Origin: Terriglobia bacterium
Lineage (GTDB): Bacteria; Pseudomonadota; Alphaproteobacteria; Acetobacterales; Acetobacteraceae
Length of the DNA stretch: 32,108 nt
NCBI GenBank assembly: GCA_023511585.1
Contig: JAIMBF010000031.1
Coordinates: 1 to 32,108, forward strand
Direction: 5' to 3'
Shown here: positions 1-5,251 of the stretch, one piece after another
Layout: each line of letters starts with the position of its first letter
How positions within the stretch are numbered: the first letter of the stretch is position 1
The notes under the pieces: model-generated
The model's database searches: none
What the model was told of the DNA's origin: nothing
What the model saw: only the letters and a program-made list of their open reading frames with translations
Program-made: the position numbers and the translations under genes

Positions 1-112
1 GCGACCACCGGAAGCCTCCTTTCTTCCTTGCGATCGCAAACGATCGAACAGCTTGGGCAAGGAAGCAAGAGAAAGTCGAAGCACGGCGGCTACCGGCTTC
101 TTCCCCACACTG

Positions 113-757
113 CTATTGGCTGGCCCAGATAATACGATGCATGAAGGCAATCTCGGAGAGATCAAACGTGTAATCCGGGTGCGAGGGGTTAAGACTTTTC
201 AGCTCCACCCTTTTCGCGGAACGGCGAATAAGCTCCTTGGCCATAACCCCGCCGGCGCGGGTGCGCACCACCACACGATCGTTGCGCCGAATGGGGGCGG
301 CCGGGGAGACAATGACAATATCACCTTCCCGAAATACCGGTTCCATCGAATCGCCGTTGATCTTTAAGGCATAGGCGTTGGGATCGCCGACTTCCGGCAG
401 AGCGATCTCGTCCCAACCCCCGCCGATCGGATAGCCGCCGTCGTCGAAATACCCGTTGCTGCCGGCCTGGGCAAAACCGATCAGCGGAATGCGGCGCGCA
501 CCGCTGCGGCCGTTATTGGGCAAAGCACGAGCGCCGGAAACAAGCGCGCTGAATTCGGCCAACGTGATACCGGTGGCGGCCAAAACTTTCGCCACACTTT
601 CCGTGCTAGGCCAGCGCTGGCGCCCGTCCAGCATCCGGCGCTTGGAAGGGTTGAACGTGGTCGGATCAAGCCCGGCAAGACGTGCGAGACCCGAGGGAGA
701 AAGCCCGCGCTCGGCGGCCAGAGTGTCGAGCGCGCACCAGATATCGTCATGCTTCAT
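113..757 (-). CDS. S24-family (LexA/UmuD-like) self-cleaving transcriptional repressor
   Basis: Predicted DNA-binding repressor of 214 residues. Residues about 15-40 resemble an XRE-type helix-turn-helix (GLSPSGLARLAGLDPTTF), and residues about 90-210 form an S24 peptidase domain. The catalytic serine is in GDSMEP (S137) and the lysine in VMAKEL (K174). Their 37-residue spacing equals that of E. coli LexA S119/K156. An Ala-Gly pair at 98-99 (FAQAG) is at a suitable place for RecA-stimulated self-cleavage. The N-terminus is not the classic LexA winged helix, so this is an S24 regulator rather than housekeeping LexA. It starts at ATG 757 with only a weak upstream ribosome site. It is divergent from the 132-residue gene at 962, and the gap contains a GTTC-N7-GTTC box, which suggests control of that gene and of itself. 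A phage-type repressor is possible, but no phage genes are nearby. The family call is firm; the regulon is inferred. Confidence 0.88.
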   Translation of the reverse strand: MKHDDIWCALDTLAAERGLSPSGLARLAGLDPTTFNPSKRRMLDGRQRWPSTESVAKVLAATGITLAEFSALVSGARALPNNGRSGARRIPLIGFAQAGSNGYFDDGGYPIGGGWDEIALPEVGDPNAYALKINGDSMEPVFREGDIVIVSPAAPIRRNDRVVVRTRAGGVMAKELIRRSAKRVELKSLNPSHPDYTFDLSEIAFMHRIIWASQ

Positions 758-924
758 GCATTACGCTCAGGCGCCGTTTGAACGACAGGTAAGGCAGCAG
801 ATGCGCCGGGCGAACAGCGGTAAGTCCCGGTGCAAGGCCTAGTTTGATCGAATTTGCCGCTTTTGGGAATAGGAAAATTGACCTCTTTTTCGCTTGCCAG
901 GCGAATAAATTCATGGTTGTTCTA

Positions 925-939
925 GTTCTGGTTTTGTTC
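925..939 (+). promoter_or_regulatory. SOS-type box, GTTC-N7-GTTC
   Basis: The sequence GTTCTGGTTTTGTTC fits exactly the direct-repeat LexA box known from alphaproteobacteria (GTTC-N7-GTTC). A further GTTC lies at 919-922. The box is 22 bases before the ATG at 962. A TTGACC hexamer at 878-883 and the A/T-rich 904-910 lie upstream of it, so a bound repressor would cover the likely start of transcription. It sits in the gap between an S24 repressor gene and the 132-residue gene. LexA itself or the neighbouring S24 protein could be the binder; the sequence cannot decide. Confidence 0.6.
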
Positions 940-961
940 TCATGCACAACCGGAGGAACAC

Positions 962-1360
962 ATGCAAACAGCCAAAGTTGGCCAAACCTGCATCATGGAA
1001 ACCCGCAACGCCGTCTCTTCCTTTCGCGCCTTGGGCACCGGGGTGCCGTTCCGTTCCGCTGAAGAAGCGTGGTTTTGGACGATGGCCGCGCTGGTGGCGC
1101 GCCGCGAAGGGGCCCGTTACGCCGCCAATCGTGGCCTCCACCCCAGGCCTTGCGAGCCGGATGACGTGGTGAAATGCCTCGATCAACTCTATCGCCGCCG
1201 TCGGGTGGATTTGGTGCACGCCCGTATTCTGCGGATTTGGGGCGAGCGTGGCATAGCGCCTGATCCGGCGCGCCCGTCCGAGCGGTGTGATTGGCGGCTT
1301 TGGCGTGAGGCCATGGAGCGTTTGGAGTGGCCGCTTCGTGTAAAGGGGATCGTTGTCTGA
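962..1360 (+). CDS. Conserved-looking hypothetical protein, 132 residues, probably SOS-controlled
   Basis: I do not recognise a named family. The start is well supported: GGAGG at 952-956 lies five bases before ATG 962. The protein is soluble, Arg- and Trp-rich (six Trp: 37, 39, 93, 111, 114, 123), with no signal peptide or membrane segment. It contains probable helices (EEAWFWTMAALVARREG, DDVVKCLDQLYRRRRVDLVHARILRIWG) and a C-terminal CDWRLWREAMERLEWPL stretch. Three cysteines (10, 64, 72) and a fourth at 109 do not form an obvious metal motif. I recall similar proteins in Acetobacteraceae genomes, without a function. The GTTC-N7-GTTC box just upstream and the divergent S24 repressor suggest induction by DNA damage. 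No start-proximal overlap with another gene is seen. Confidence 0.72.
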   Translation: MQTAKVGQTCIMETRNAVSSFRALGTGVPFRSAEEAWFWTMAALVARREGARYAANRGLHPRPCEPDDVVKCLDQLYRRRRVDLVHARILRIWGERGIAPDPARPSERCDWRLWREAMERLEWPLRVKGIVV

Positions 1361-1454
1361 GCCGCGTTGTCCGAACTGGGTTCGGATAACGCCTGCTTGC
1401 ATACCGGTTGCACGATTCTGTGCGTGACATGAACCCAAATTTAGGAAAAAAGTC

Positions 1455-1483
1455 TTGACAAACGCCGGGGCGCTCTTTAAGTA
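1455..1483 (+). promoter_or_regulatory. Candidate sigma70-type promoter for the structured RNA / 77-residue gene
   Basis: A perfect -35 hexamer TTGACA (1455-1460) is followed after 17 bases by TAAGTA (1478-1483), a weak -10 match. Transcription would start near 1489-1491, directly at the first hairpin of the structured RNA. The -10 is poor, so the assignment rests mainly on the -35 and on the position. Confidence 0.45.
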
Positions 1484-1488
1484 AAGGC

Positions 1489-1577
1489 TTACCAACGGGG
1501 GACGTGTCTCCGTTGGATCCTCCTTCTTCCCAACCCTTGGGGCCGCGTTCCATCTCCCGGAGCGCGGCCCTTTTTTT
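1489..1577 (+). ncRNA. Candidate small RNA or attenuating leader with two hairpins and an anti-SD-like linker
   Basis: About 89 nucleotides. Hairpin 1 (1492-1516) can form ten consecutive pairs including two G-U, around the loop ACGTG; its outer arms are CCAACGG and CCGTTGG. The linker 1517-1531 reads ATCCTCCTTCTTCCC and is complementary to Shine-Dalgarno sequences. Hairpin 2 (1540-1570) has the perfect arms GGGCCGCG and CGCGGCCC and is followed by seven T. GTTGG (1512-1516) could alternatively pair with CCAAC (1530-1534), breaking hairpin 1. The RNA could be a free trans-acting sRNA; alphaproteobacterial CCUCC-motif sRNAs are known. It could also be a leader that terminates 17 bases before the ATG at 1595. 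No Rfam family is recognised with certainty. Confidence 0.5.
1540..1577 (+). terminator. Intrinsic terminator
   Basis: Perfect eight-base arms GGGCCGCG (1540-1547) and CGCGGCCC (1563-1570) are followed by T7 (1571-1577). The stem can be extended inward by TCC/GGA. It lies only 17 bases before the start codon at 1595, so it either ends a separate RNA or attenuates that gene. Confidence 0.8.
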
Positions 1578-1594
1578 GTGCAAAGGACCCCGCC

Positions 1595-1828
1595 ATGGCC
1601 TTCGCCATTCGTAATCTTTCCGTGCTTGCCTACGCCCAGGGCTTCACGCTCTGGCATTACAAGGCCGGTGATCACCGCTTGGCCGAAGTTTCCGCCCCTG
1701 GCTTCGTAAAGCCGGCCAAAGATCTTCTGGCGGTCGGAGACATGGTCATGATCTCCGCTGCAGACGGGGGCAGCATTGCCTATGTGGCCGAAAAGGCAGG
1801 CGAGCCCGTGCTCAAGCCCCTTTCATAA
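1595..1828 (+). CDS. Small hypothetical protein, 77 residues
   Basis: A 77-residue soluble protein starting at ATG 1595, with AAAGGA at 1582-1587 as ribosome site, eight bases upstream. The sequence begins MAFAIRNLSVLAYAQGFTLWHY and continues with alternating hydrophobic and Gly/Asp-rich stretches that suggest a small beta-rich fold (VGDMVMISAADGG near 48-60). I recall short proteins of this kind in alphaproteobacteria, but no function. The strong terminator directly upstream means that transcription must either read through it or start within the short stretch after 1577. Its stop overlaps the end of the convergent 81-residue gene by six bases. Codon use matches the neighbours. Confidence 0.7.
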   Translation: MAFAIRNLSVLAYAQGFTLWHYKAGDHRLAEVSAPGFVKPAKDLLAVGDMVMISAADGGSIAYVAEKAGEPVLKPLS

Positions 1829-2068
1829 AGCTCCGTGTTTGGTGTCGGATCGTTTGAGCACCTCGGTGGCATGCCGGGCAAGCCCGGCCTCGGTAATTTC
1901 AAACCGTCCTTCGGGGCGCAAGGCGGCGAGACCCATCGCCGCCAAGCGCTGCAAACAAGGGCCGTCTTTCATCCCTGGCGGCCTGCCGAGGCTCCCCGCC
2001 AGAACCAAGCGATGCAGCGCAGAGCGGCAACACGTTTCCAAATACGGCTCGTTCCACATATCCGTCAC
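1823..2068 (-). CDS. Small hypothetical protein, 81 residues, winged-helix-like
   Basis: The longest frame starts at GTG 2068; an ATG three codons in (2059) is an equally good start, and neither has a strong ribosome site. The protein has an N-terminal helix (ALHRLVLAGSLGRPPG), then GPCLQRLAAMGLAALRPEGRFEITEAGLARHATEVL. The helix, a short beta wing with RFEIT, and a last helix resemble the second half of a winged-helix domain. I recall such short proteins in acetic acid bacteria, but no function is known to me. It is divergent from pyrD and convergent with the 77-residue gene, overlapping it by six bases. The pattern of conserved-looking residues makes it more likely real than a shadow, but evidence from a search is missing. 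Confidence 0.62.
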   Translation of the reverse strand: MTDMWNEPYLETCCRSALHRLVLAGSLGRPPGMKDGPCLQRLAAMGLAALRPEGRFEITEAGLARHATEVLKRSDTKHGAL

Positions 2069-2154
2069 TGTTTGCCAAGATGTTCCCGAAAGGGTCGTCT
2101 ATACGGCGAAAGCGCTTCCCAAGCAGCTCGCACTTGGGCAGGAAGGAACGCAAG

Positions 2155-3240
2155 ATGCTTTCTGCGCTCGCCTCCGCCCTGATGCCGCTGCTGCAACGCC
2201 TTGAGCCCGAACGCGCCCATGCGCTCGCACTCTTGGCGCTGCGTGCTGGGCTTGCCGGCCGAGCAAAAGGCGAAGATGACCCAATCCTCGGCCAGACTCT
2301 TTGCGGCCTCCGCTTTCCGAACCCAATTGGGCTTGCCGCCGGTTTCGACAAGAATGCCGTTGCCGTTTTTGAGCTGATGCGGCTTGGGTTTGGGTTTATC
2401 GAAGCCGGCACGGTGACGCTGCATCCGCAGCCCGGCAACCCTCGTCCGCGCCTCTTTCGCCTGGTGGAAGACCAAGCGATCATCAACCGTATGGGGTTTA
2501 ACGGTGCGGGTCTTGCCGAGGTTCTCAAGCGGCTTGCACCTCTTGGACCGCACCCGGTGCCGCTTGGGGCCAATCTCGGTTTGAACAAAGAAAGCAAGAG
2601 CCCCGCGCAAGATTATGCCGCTCTGGCCGCGGGACTTGCGCCTTATGTCGACTACCTGACCGTTAATGTCTCTTCCCCCAACACCCCGGGACTACGCGCC
2701 TTGCAAGCTCCCGGTTCCCTTGCCGAACTGCTCAGTAGCATCGTTCAGGCCTTACCAATTCCTCGGCCGATTTTCGTAAAAATTGCCCCGGATCTCGATG
2801 AAGAAACGCTTGAAGGCGTGGTAGAAACAGCGGTGGCGGGCAAAGCAGCGGGCCTAATTGTGGCCAATACAACCTTGGCCCGCCCGCCGGGTTTGCGGTC
2901 CCCCTTTGCGCAAGAAGCAGGCGGGCTTTCCGGCGCGCCGTTGTTTGCCCTCTCCACGGCTGTGCTGGCGCGTGCCTCTGCCTTGGCGCGCGGACGGCTG
3001 GTGCTGATCGGCTGCGGCGGTGTCGCCACCGGGCGACAAGCTTTGGCCAAAATCCGCGCGGGAGCGCATCTTGTGCAGCTCTACACGGCCTTTGCTTACG
3101 CAGGGCCTGCTCTTATTCCGCGGATAAAACGGCAACTTGCCGAAGCGCTGCGCCAAGAGGGCTTCACCAGTATTTCCGAAGCGGTTGGCGCGGACAGCCA
3201 CAAGCCTGCCGATGCCTTCCTGAAAAATTTCCCGGAATAA
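2155..3240 (+). CDS. pyrD: Dihydroorotate dehydrogenase (quinone), class 2
   Basis: Oxidises dihydroorotate to orotate in pyrimidine synthesis, passing electrons to the membrane quinone. The 361-residue length fits class 2. Visible motifs are GLAAGFDKNA (59-68, FMN/substrate), NRMGFNG (111-117), NLGLNK (140-145), NVSSPNTPGLR (171-181, catalytic Ser174, the class 2 replacement of Cys), VKIAPDL, and the FMN phosphate-binding IGCGGVATG near the C-terminus. The N-terminal helices (LSALASALMPLLQRL and following) are the membrane-associating part of class 2. The start was chosen at ATG 2155, which is preceded by AGGAAGGA; an in-frame extension to 2080 lacks such a site. The HAD gene follows after 22 bases, probably in the same operon. 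Confidence 0.97.
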   Translation: MLSALASALMPLLQRLEPERAHALALLALRAGLAGRAKGEDDPILGQTLCGLRFPNPIGLAAGFDKNAVAVFELMRLGFGFIEAGTVTLHPQPGNPRPRLFRLVEDQAIINRMGFNGAGLAEVLKRLAPLGPHPVPLGANLGLNKESKSPAQDYAALAAGLAPYVDYLTVNVSSPNTPGLRALQAPGSLAELLSSIVQALPIPRPIFVKIAPDLDEETLEGVVETAVAGKAAGLIVANTTLARPPGLRSPFAQEAGGLSGAPLFALSTAVLARASALARGRLVLIGCGGVATGRQALAKIRAGAHLVQLYTAFAYAGPALIPRIKRQLAEALRQEGFTSISEAVGADSHKPADAFLKNFPE

Positions 3241-3262
3241 CGGCGTTATAAGGACGGTCTCG

Positions 3263-4117
3263 ATGCAGCACCTTTCCGGCTTTGCTCCTCTCGCCCAGAG
3301 ATACGACGGGTTCATTGTCGATCTTTGGGGCGTGCTGCATGACGGGGTCAGCACCTATCCCGGAGCGGTGGATTGCCTGGCGCGCCTGAAAGCGATGGGA
3401 AAGCCCGCGGTCTTGCTTTCCAACGCCCCGCGACGGAGTTATGTGGCGCAAAAGCCGTTGCGGGCCATGGGGATCACGGATGATCTTTACACGGGGCTTC
3501 TGACCAGCGGCGAGGTGACCTGGCGCGCGTTGCGCGACCGGACGGATCCGTTCGTCGCGCAACTGGGCCGTCGGCTGTATCACCTGGGCGAGAAGGCCGA
3601 CCGCAACGTCTTCGAGTGCCTCTGCGCATCCTATGAGGAAGTCGATCGGCTTGAAGATGCGGACTTCATCGTCAATACCGGGCCAAGCGCCGAGCGCGGC
3701 CTGACCGAGGTTGCGCCTTATATGCCCACGCTCGAGCGGGCGCTTGCGCTCGGCTTGCCGATGGTCTGCGCGAATCCGGATCTCGAAGTCATCCGCGGCG
3801 GCATTCACGCTATCTGCGCCGGCCGCCTCGCCCAAGTTTACGAAACGATGGGCGGAAGGGTGCGCCGGTTCGGCAAGCCGGATCCGGCGGTCTATGCGCC
3901 GGTCTTGGAAATGCTCGCACTGCCGCGGGAGCGCGTTCTCGCCTTGGGAGATGGTTTGCGAACCGATATCGCCGGCGCAGCCGCGGCGGGGGTGGATTCT
4001 TGCTGGGTGCTGAACGGCATCGCCCGGGAGCTGAGAGATAACCTCCCGGCGGCGGAGGCTGAAGCGAAAGCGGCCGGGCTTCATCCCGTGGCAACGATCC
4101 CGGAGCTTGTTTGGTAG
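3263..4117 (+). CDS. HAD-superfamily class IIA hydrolase (TIGR01459-type)
   Basis: A 284-residue cytoplasmic protein of the HAD phosphatase superfamily. Motif I is DLWGVLHDG (nucleophile D20), motif II LLSNAPR (S53), motif III lysine in GKPDPAVY, and motif IV ALGDGLRTDIAGA. The middle section, about 90-190, is the class IIA cap. The residue two after the nucleophile is Trp where most HAD phosphatases have Asp; I believe this is typical of the TIGR01459 subfamily (DxWGVLHDG), whose substrate is unknown. AAGGACGG lies before ATG 3263. It follows pyrD closely, which suggests co-transcription and perhaps a nucleotide or sugar-phosphate substrate, but this is inference only. Confidence 0.88.
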   Translation: MQHLSGFAPLAQRYDGFIVDLWGVLHDGVSTYPGAVDCLARLKAMGKPAVLLSNAPRRSYVAQKPLRAMGITDDLYTGLLTSGEVTWRALRDRTDPFVAQLGRRLYHLGEKADRNVFECLCASYEEVDRLEDADFIVNTGPSAERGLTEVAPYMPTLERALALGLPMVCANPDLEVIRGGIHAICAGRLAQVYETMGGRVRRFGKPDPAVYAPVLEMLALPRERVLALGDGLRTDIAGAAAAGVDSCWVLNGIARELRDNLPAAEAEAKAAGLHPVATIPELVW

Positions 4118-4125
4118 GCGAGCGC

Positions 4126-4377
4126 CTAAGGCCGCGCTTTCTCCTGCTCTTCTTGTTTGCGGCACAGCGGAAAATTTTGCCATTGCCGGCACCCTTCCGG
4201 GTGCGTAATCACGCGCGTGGCATCAGGGTTGCCGTATTGGTAAGTTGCTACGCCTGGGTTTGGCCCCCCGAATTGCAAGGTCGTATCGAACGGCGTATTG
4301 CTCGTCCCCACCTGGCCGCCCACCGGCCCCGCCACAAGCACCCACCCCACCATCGCGATTTTCGCAGTCAGCAGCAT
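4126..4377 (-). CDS. Small putative exported protein, 83 residues
   Basis: I recognise no family. Support for a real gene comes from a strong ribosome site: GGAAGGAG lies nine bases before ATG 4377 on the minus strand. The first 20 or so residues (MLLTAKIAMVGWVLVAGPVGG) look like a signal peptide, with one Lys followed by a hydrophobic core. The remainder is hydrophilic and Gly/Pro/Asn-rich (FGGPNPGVATYQYGNPD), with two cysteines (about 63 and 72, GCRQWQNFPLC) that could form a disulfide after export. It ends with a charged tail. It is convergent with the HAD gene, eight bases from its stop. Nothing in its context suggests a role. Confidence 0.58.
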   Translation of the reverse strand: MLLTAKIAMVGWVLVAGPVGGQVGTSNTPFDTTLQFGGPNPGVATYQYGNPDATRVITHPEGCRQWQNFPLCRKQEEQEKARP

Positions 4378-4518
4378 GCCGGCTAGCTCCTTCCCGTCGC
4401 TGGACCTCAGCCCCTGTTCGCATTTCCTGAAAGAGTCTGGCCCCAGACCCCGGAGATTACCCCAACGTGGTCAATGCCATCACGCGCTCCGCTGCATGGC
4501 CGGTTCTCCGGATCGCAC

Positions 4519-4539
4519 CTTGAAAGTTCTTGTTTCAAG
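4519..4539. promoter_or_regulatory. Operator-like dyad CTTGAAA-N7-TTTCAAG
   Basis: A perfect seven-base inverted repeat with a seven-base centre (GTTCTTG), directly upstream of the TTGACC element at 4544-4549 that may drive the Rieske and quinoprotein genes. The size and the position (just before the -35) fit a dimeric activator or repressor site. It has no T tract and is not a terminator. No regulator gene lies next to it. Confidence 0.4.
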
Positions 4540-4543
4540 CCGC

Positions 4544-4572
4544 TTGACCGTTTCGCGTAGTAGACATAGCGT
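4544..4572 (+). promoter_or_regulatory. Weak candidate promoter for the Rieske gene
   Basis: TTGACC (4544-4549) and, after 17 bases, TAGCGT (4567-4572). The -35 matches five of six, the -10 only three of six, which fits a promoter that needs an activator, perhaps bound at the dyad just upstream. The 5' leader to ATG 4606 would be about 27 bases and contains a GGAGG ribosome site (4590-4594). Confidence 0.35.
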
Positions 4573-4605
4573 CTCCCCCCAGCGAATCGGAGGAAACGGA
4601 CCAAT

Positions 4606-5187
4606 ATGGAAGAAGAACGGGGCAGCTCGTTTGGTTGCAAACTTGCGCGTCGCAGCATGCTGGGTGCATGCCTTGGCATGGTTCCCTGGCTTGCTCACGC
4701 CGATGAGACAAGTGGCCCCGCGGCTTCCCCCCCGCAGGTTGGCGATCGGCTGGTGTTCCTCACGGGTGAGAAAAAGGGGCAAGTCGTCAGGGTTGACGAT
4801 CTGCCCCTGGGTGGCCCGCAAGTGCAAGCCTACCCCCAAGATCCAAAAACCGGTGTCGTCCGCGACGGCTCGCGTCTCAATCTCATTATTCTCGCCCGCT
4901 TCGCGCCTGAAGACTTAAGCGAAGAAACACGTGCACGATCCGCGCACGGGGTGGTCGCCTATTCGGGCGTCTGCACGCATCAAGGCTGCCCGGTAAATAT
5001 GTGGTCAAATGAATTGCACGTGCTATTTTGTTCGTGCCATGGTTCTATGTATGATCCCAAGAATGGGGCGCAGGTGGTGGGAGGTCCTGCGCCGCGGCCT
5101 TTGCCCAGCCTTCCGCTAAAGGCAAACAGCGACATACCGGTGGTCGCTGCCGGGTTTACCGCCCGTGTCGGACCGGAACGATACTAA
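4606..5187 (+). CDS. Exported Rieske [2Fe-2S] protein, putative electron partner of the quinoprotein
   Basis: A 193-residue Rieske protein. Box I CTHQGC (123-128) and box II CSCHGS (142-147) carry all six conserved residues: C123, H125, C142 and H145 as cluster ligands, C128 and C144 as the disulfide. A twin-arginine-type leader (KLARRSMLG, RR at 15-16, hydrophobic core to AHA about 30-32) predicts folded export by Tat and either release into the periplasm or anchoring. It resembles the small Rieske subunits of the arsenite-oxidase/bc1 type. It is not next to cytochrome b or c1 genes, which argues against a bc1 subunit. The ribosome site is GGAGG before ATG 4606. The PQQ dehydrogenase starts 64 bases downstream on the same strand, so an electron-transfer partnership is likely but inferred. 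No molybdenum oxidase is seen. Confidence 0.9.
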   Translation: MEEERGSSFGCKLARRSMLGACLGMVPWLAHADETSGPAASPPQVGDRLVFLTGEKKGQVVRVDDLPLGGPQVQAYPQDPKTGVVRDGSRLNLIILARFAPEDLSEETRARSAHGVVAYSGVCTHQGCPVNMWSNELHVLFCSCHGSMYDPKNGAQVVGGPAPRPLPSLPLKANSDIPVVAAGFTARVGPERY

Positions 5188-5196
5188 ACACAAATG

Positions 5197-5213
5197 CGGC
5201 TCCTTGAGAGCCG
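5197..5213 (+). other. Intercistronic hairpin between Rieske and quinoprotein genes
   Basis: CGGCTC (5197-5202) and GAGCCG (5208-5213) form a six-pair stem around CTTGA, extendable by a G-U pair. No T tract follows (TAATAGTG), so termination is unlikely. A role in mRNA processing or stability, to raise expression of the downstream dehydrogenase, is possible. Confidence 0.4.
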
Positions 5214-5251
5214 TAATAGTGTTGAAAAATAACCAACTAGGGAGGTCAAAT

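Larger units (their letters stand above)
4387..4605. other. Intergenic region upstream of the Rieske/quinoprotein genes
   Basis: A 219-base stretch without a convincing gene. It holds a short hairpin GTCTG-GCCC-CAGAC (4435-4448) with no T tract, the CTTGAAA dyad at 4519-4539, and a TTGACC promoter-like element at 4544. No transposase remnant or RNA gene was recognised. Confidence 0.6.

Noticed and set aside
28-39. Perfect palindrome TTGCGATCGCAA containing GCGATCGC (HIP1-like)
   Set aside because: A single copy near the window edge; such GATC palindromes are expected by chance and no repeat family was seen.
113-757. Possible prophage repressor
   Set aside because: The S24 repressor could come from a phage, but no integrase, structural or lysis genes lie nearby and the neighbours are housekeeping genes.
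911-1675. Long minus-strand open frame of 254 codons
   Set aside because: It lies across the 132-residue gene, the structured RNA and the 77-residue gene; its composition is Arg/Pro-rich shadow type and it has no ribosome site.
3164-4192. 342-codon minus-strand open frame opposite the HAD gene
   Set aside because: The plus-strand HAD motifs are complete, so this is an antisense shadow of a GC-rich gene.
4435-4448. Hairpin GTCTG-GCCC-CAGAC, considered as an insertion-sequence end or terminator
   Set aside because: No second copy, no transposase remnant and no T tract.
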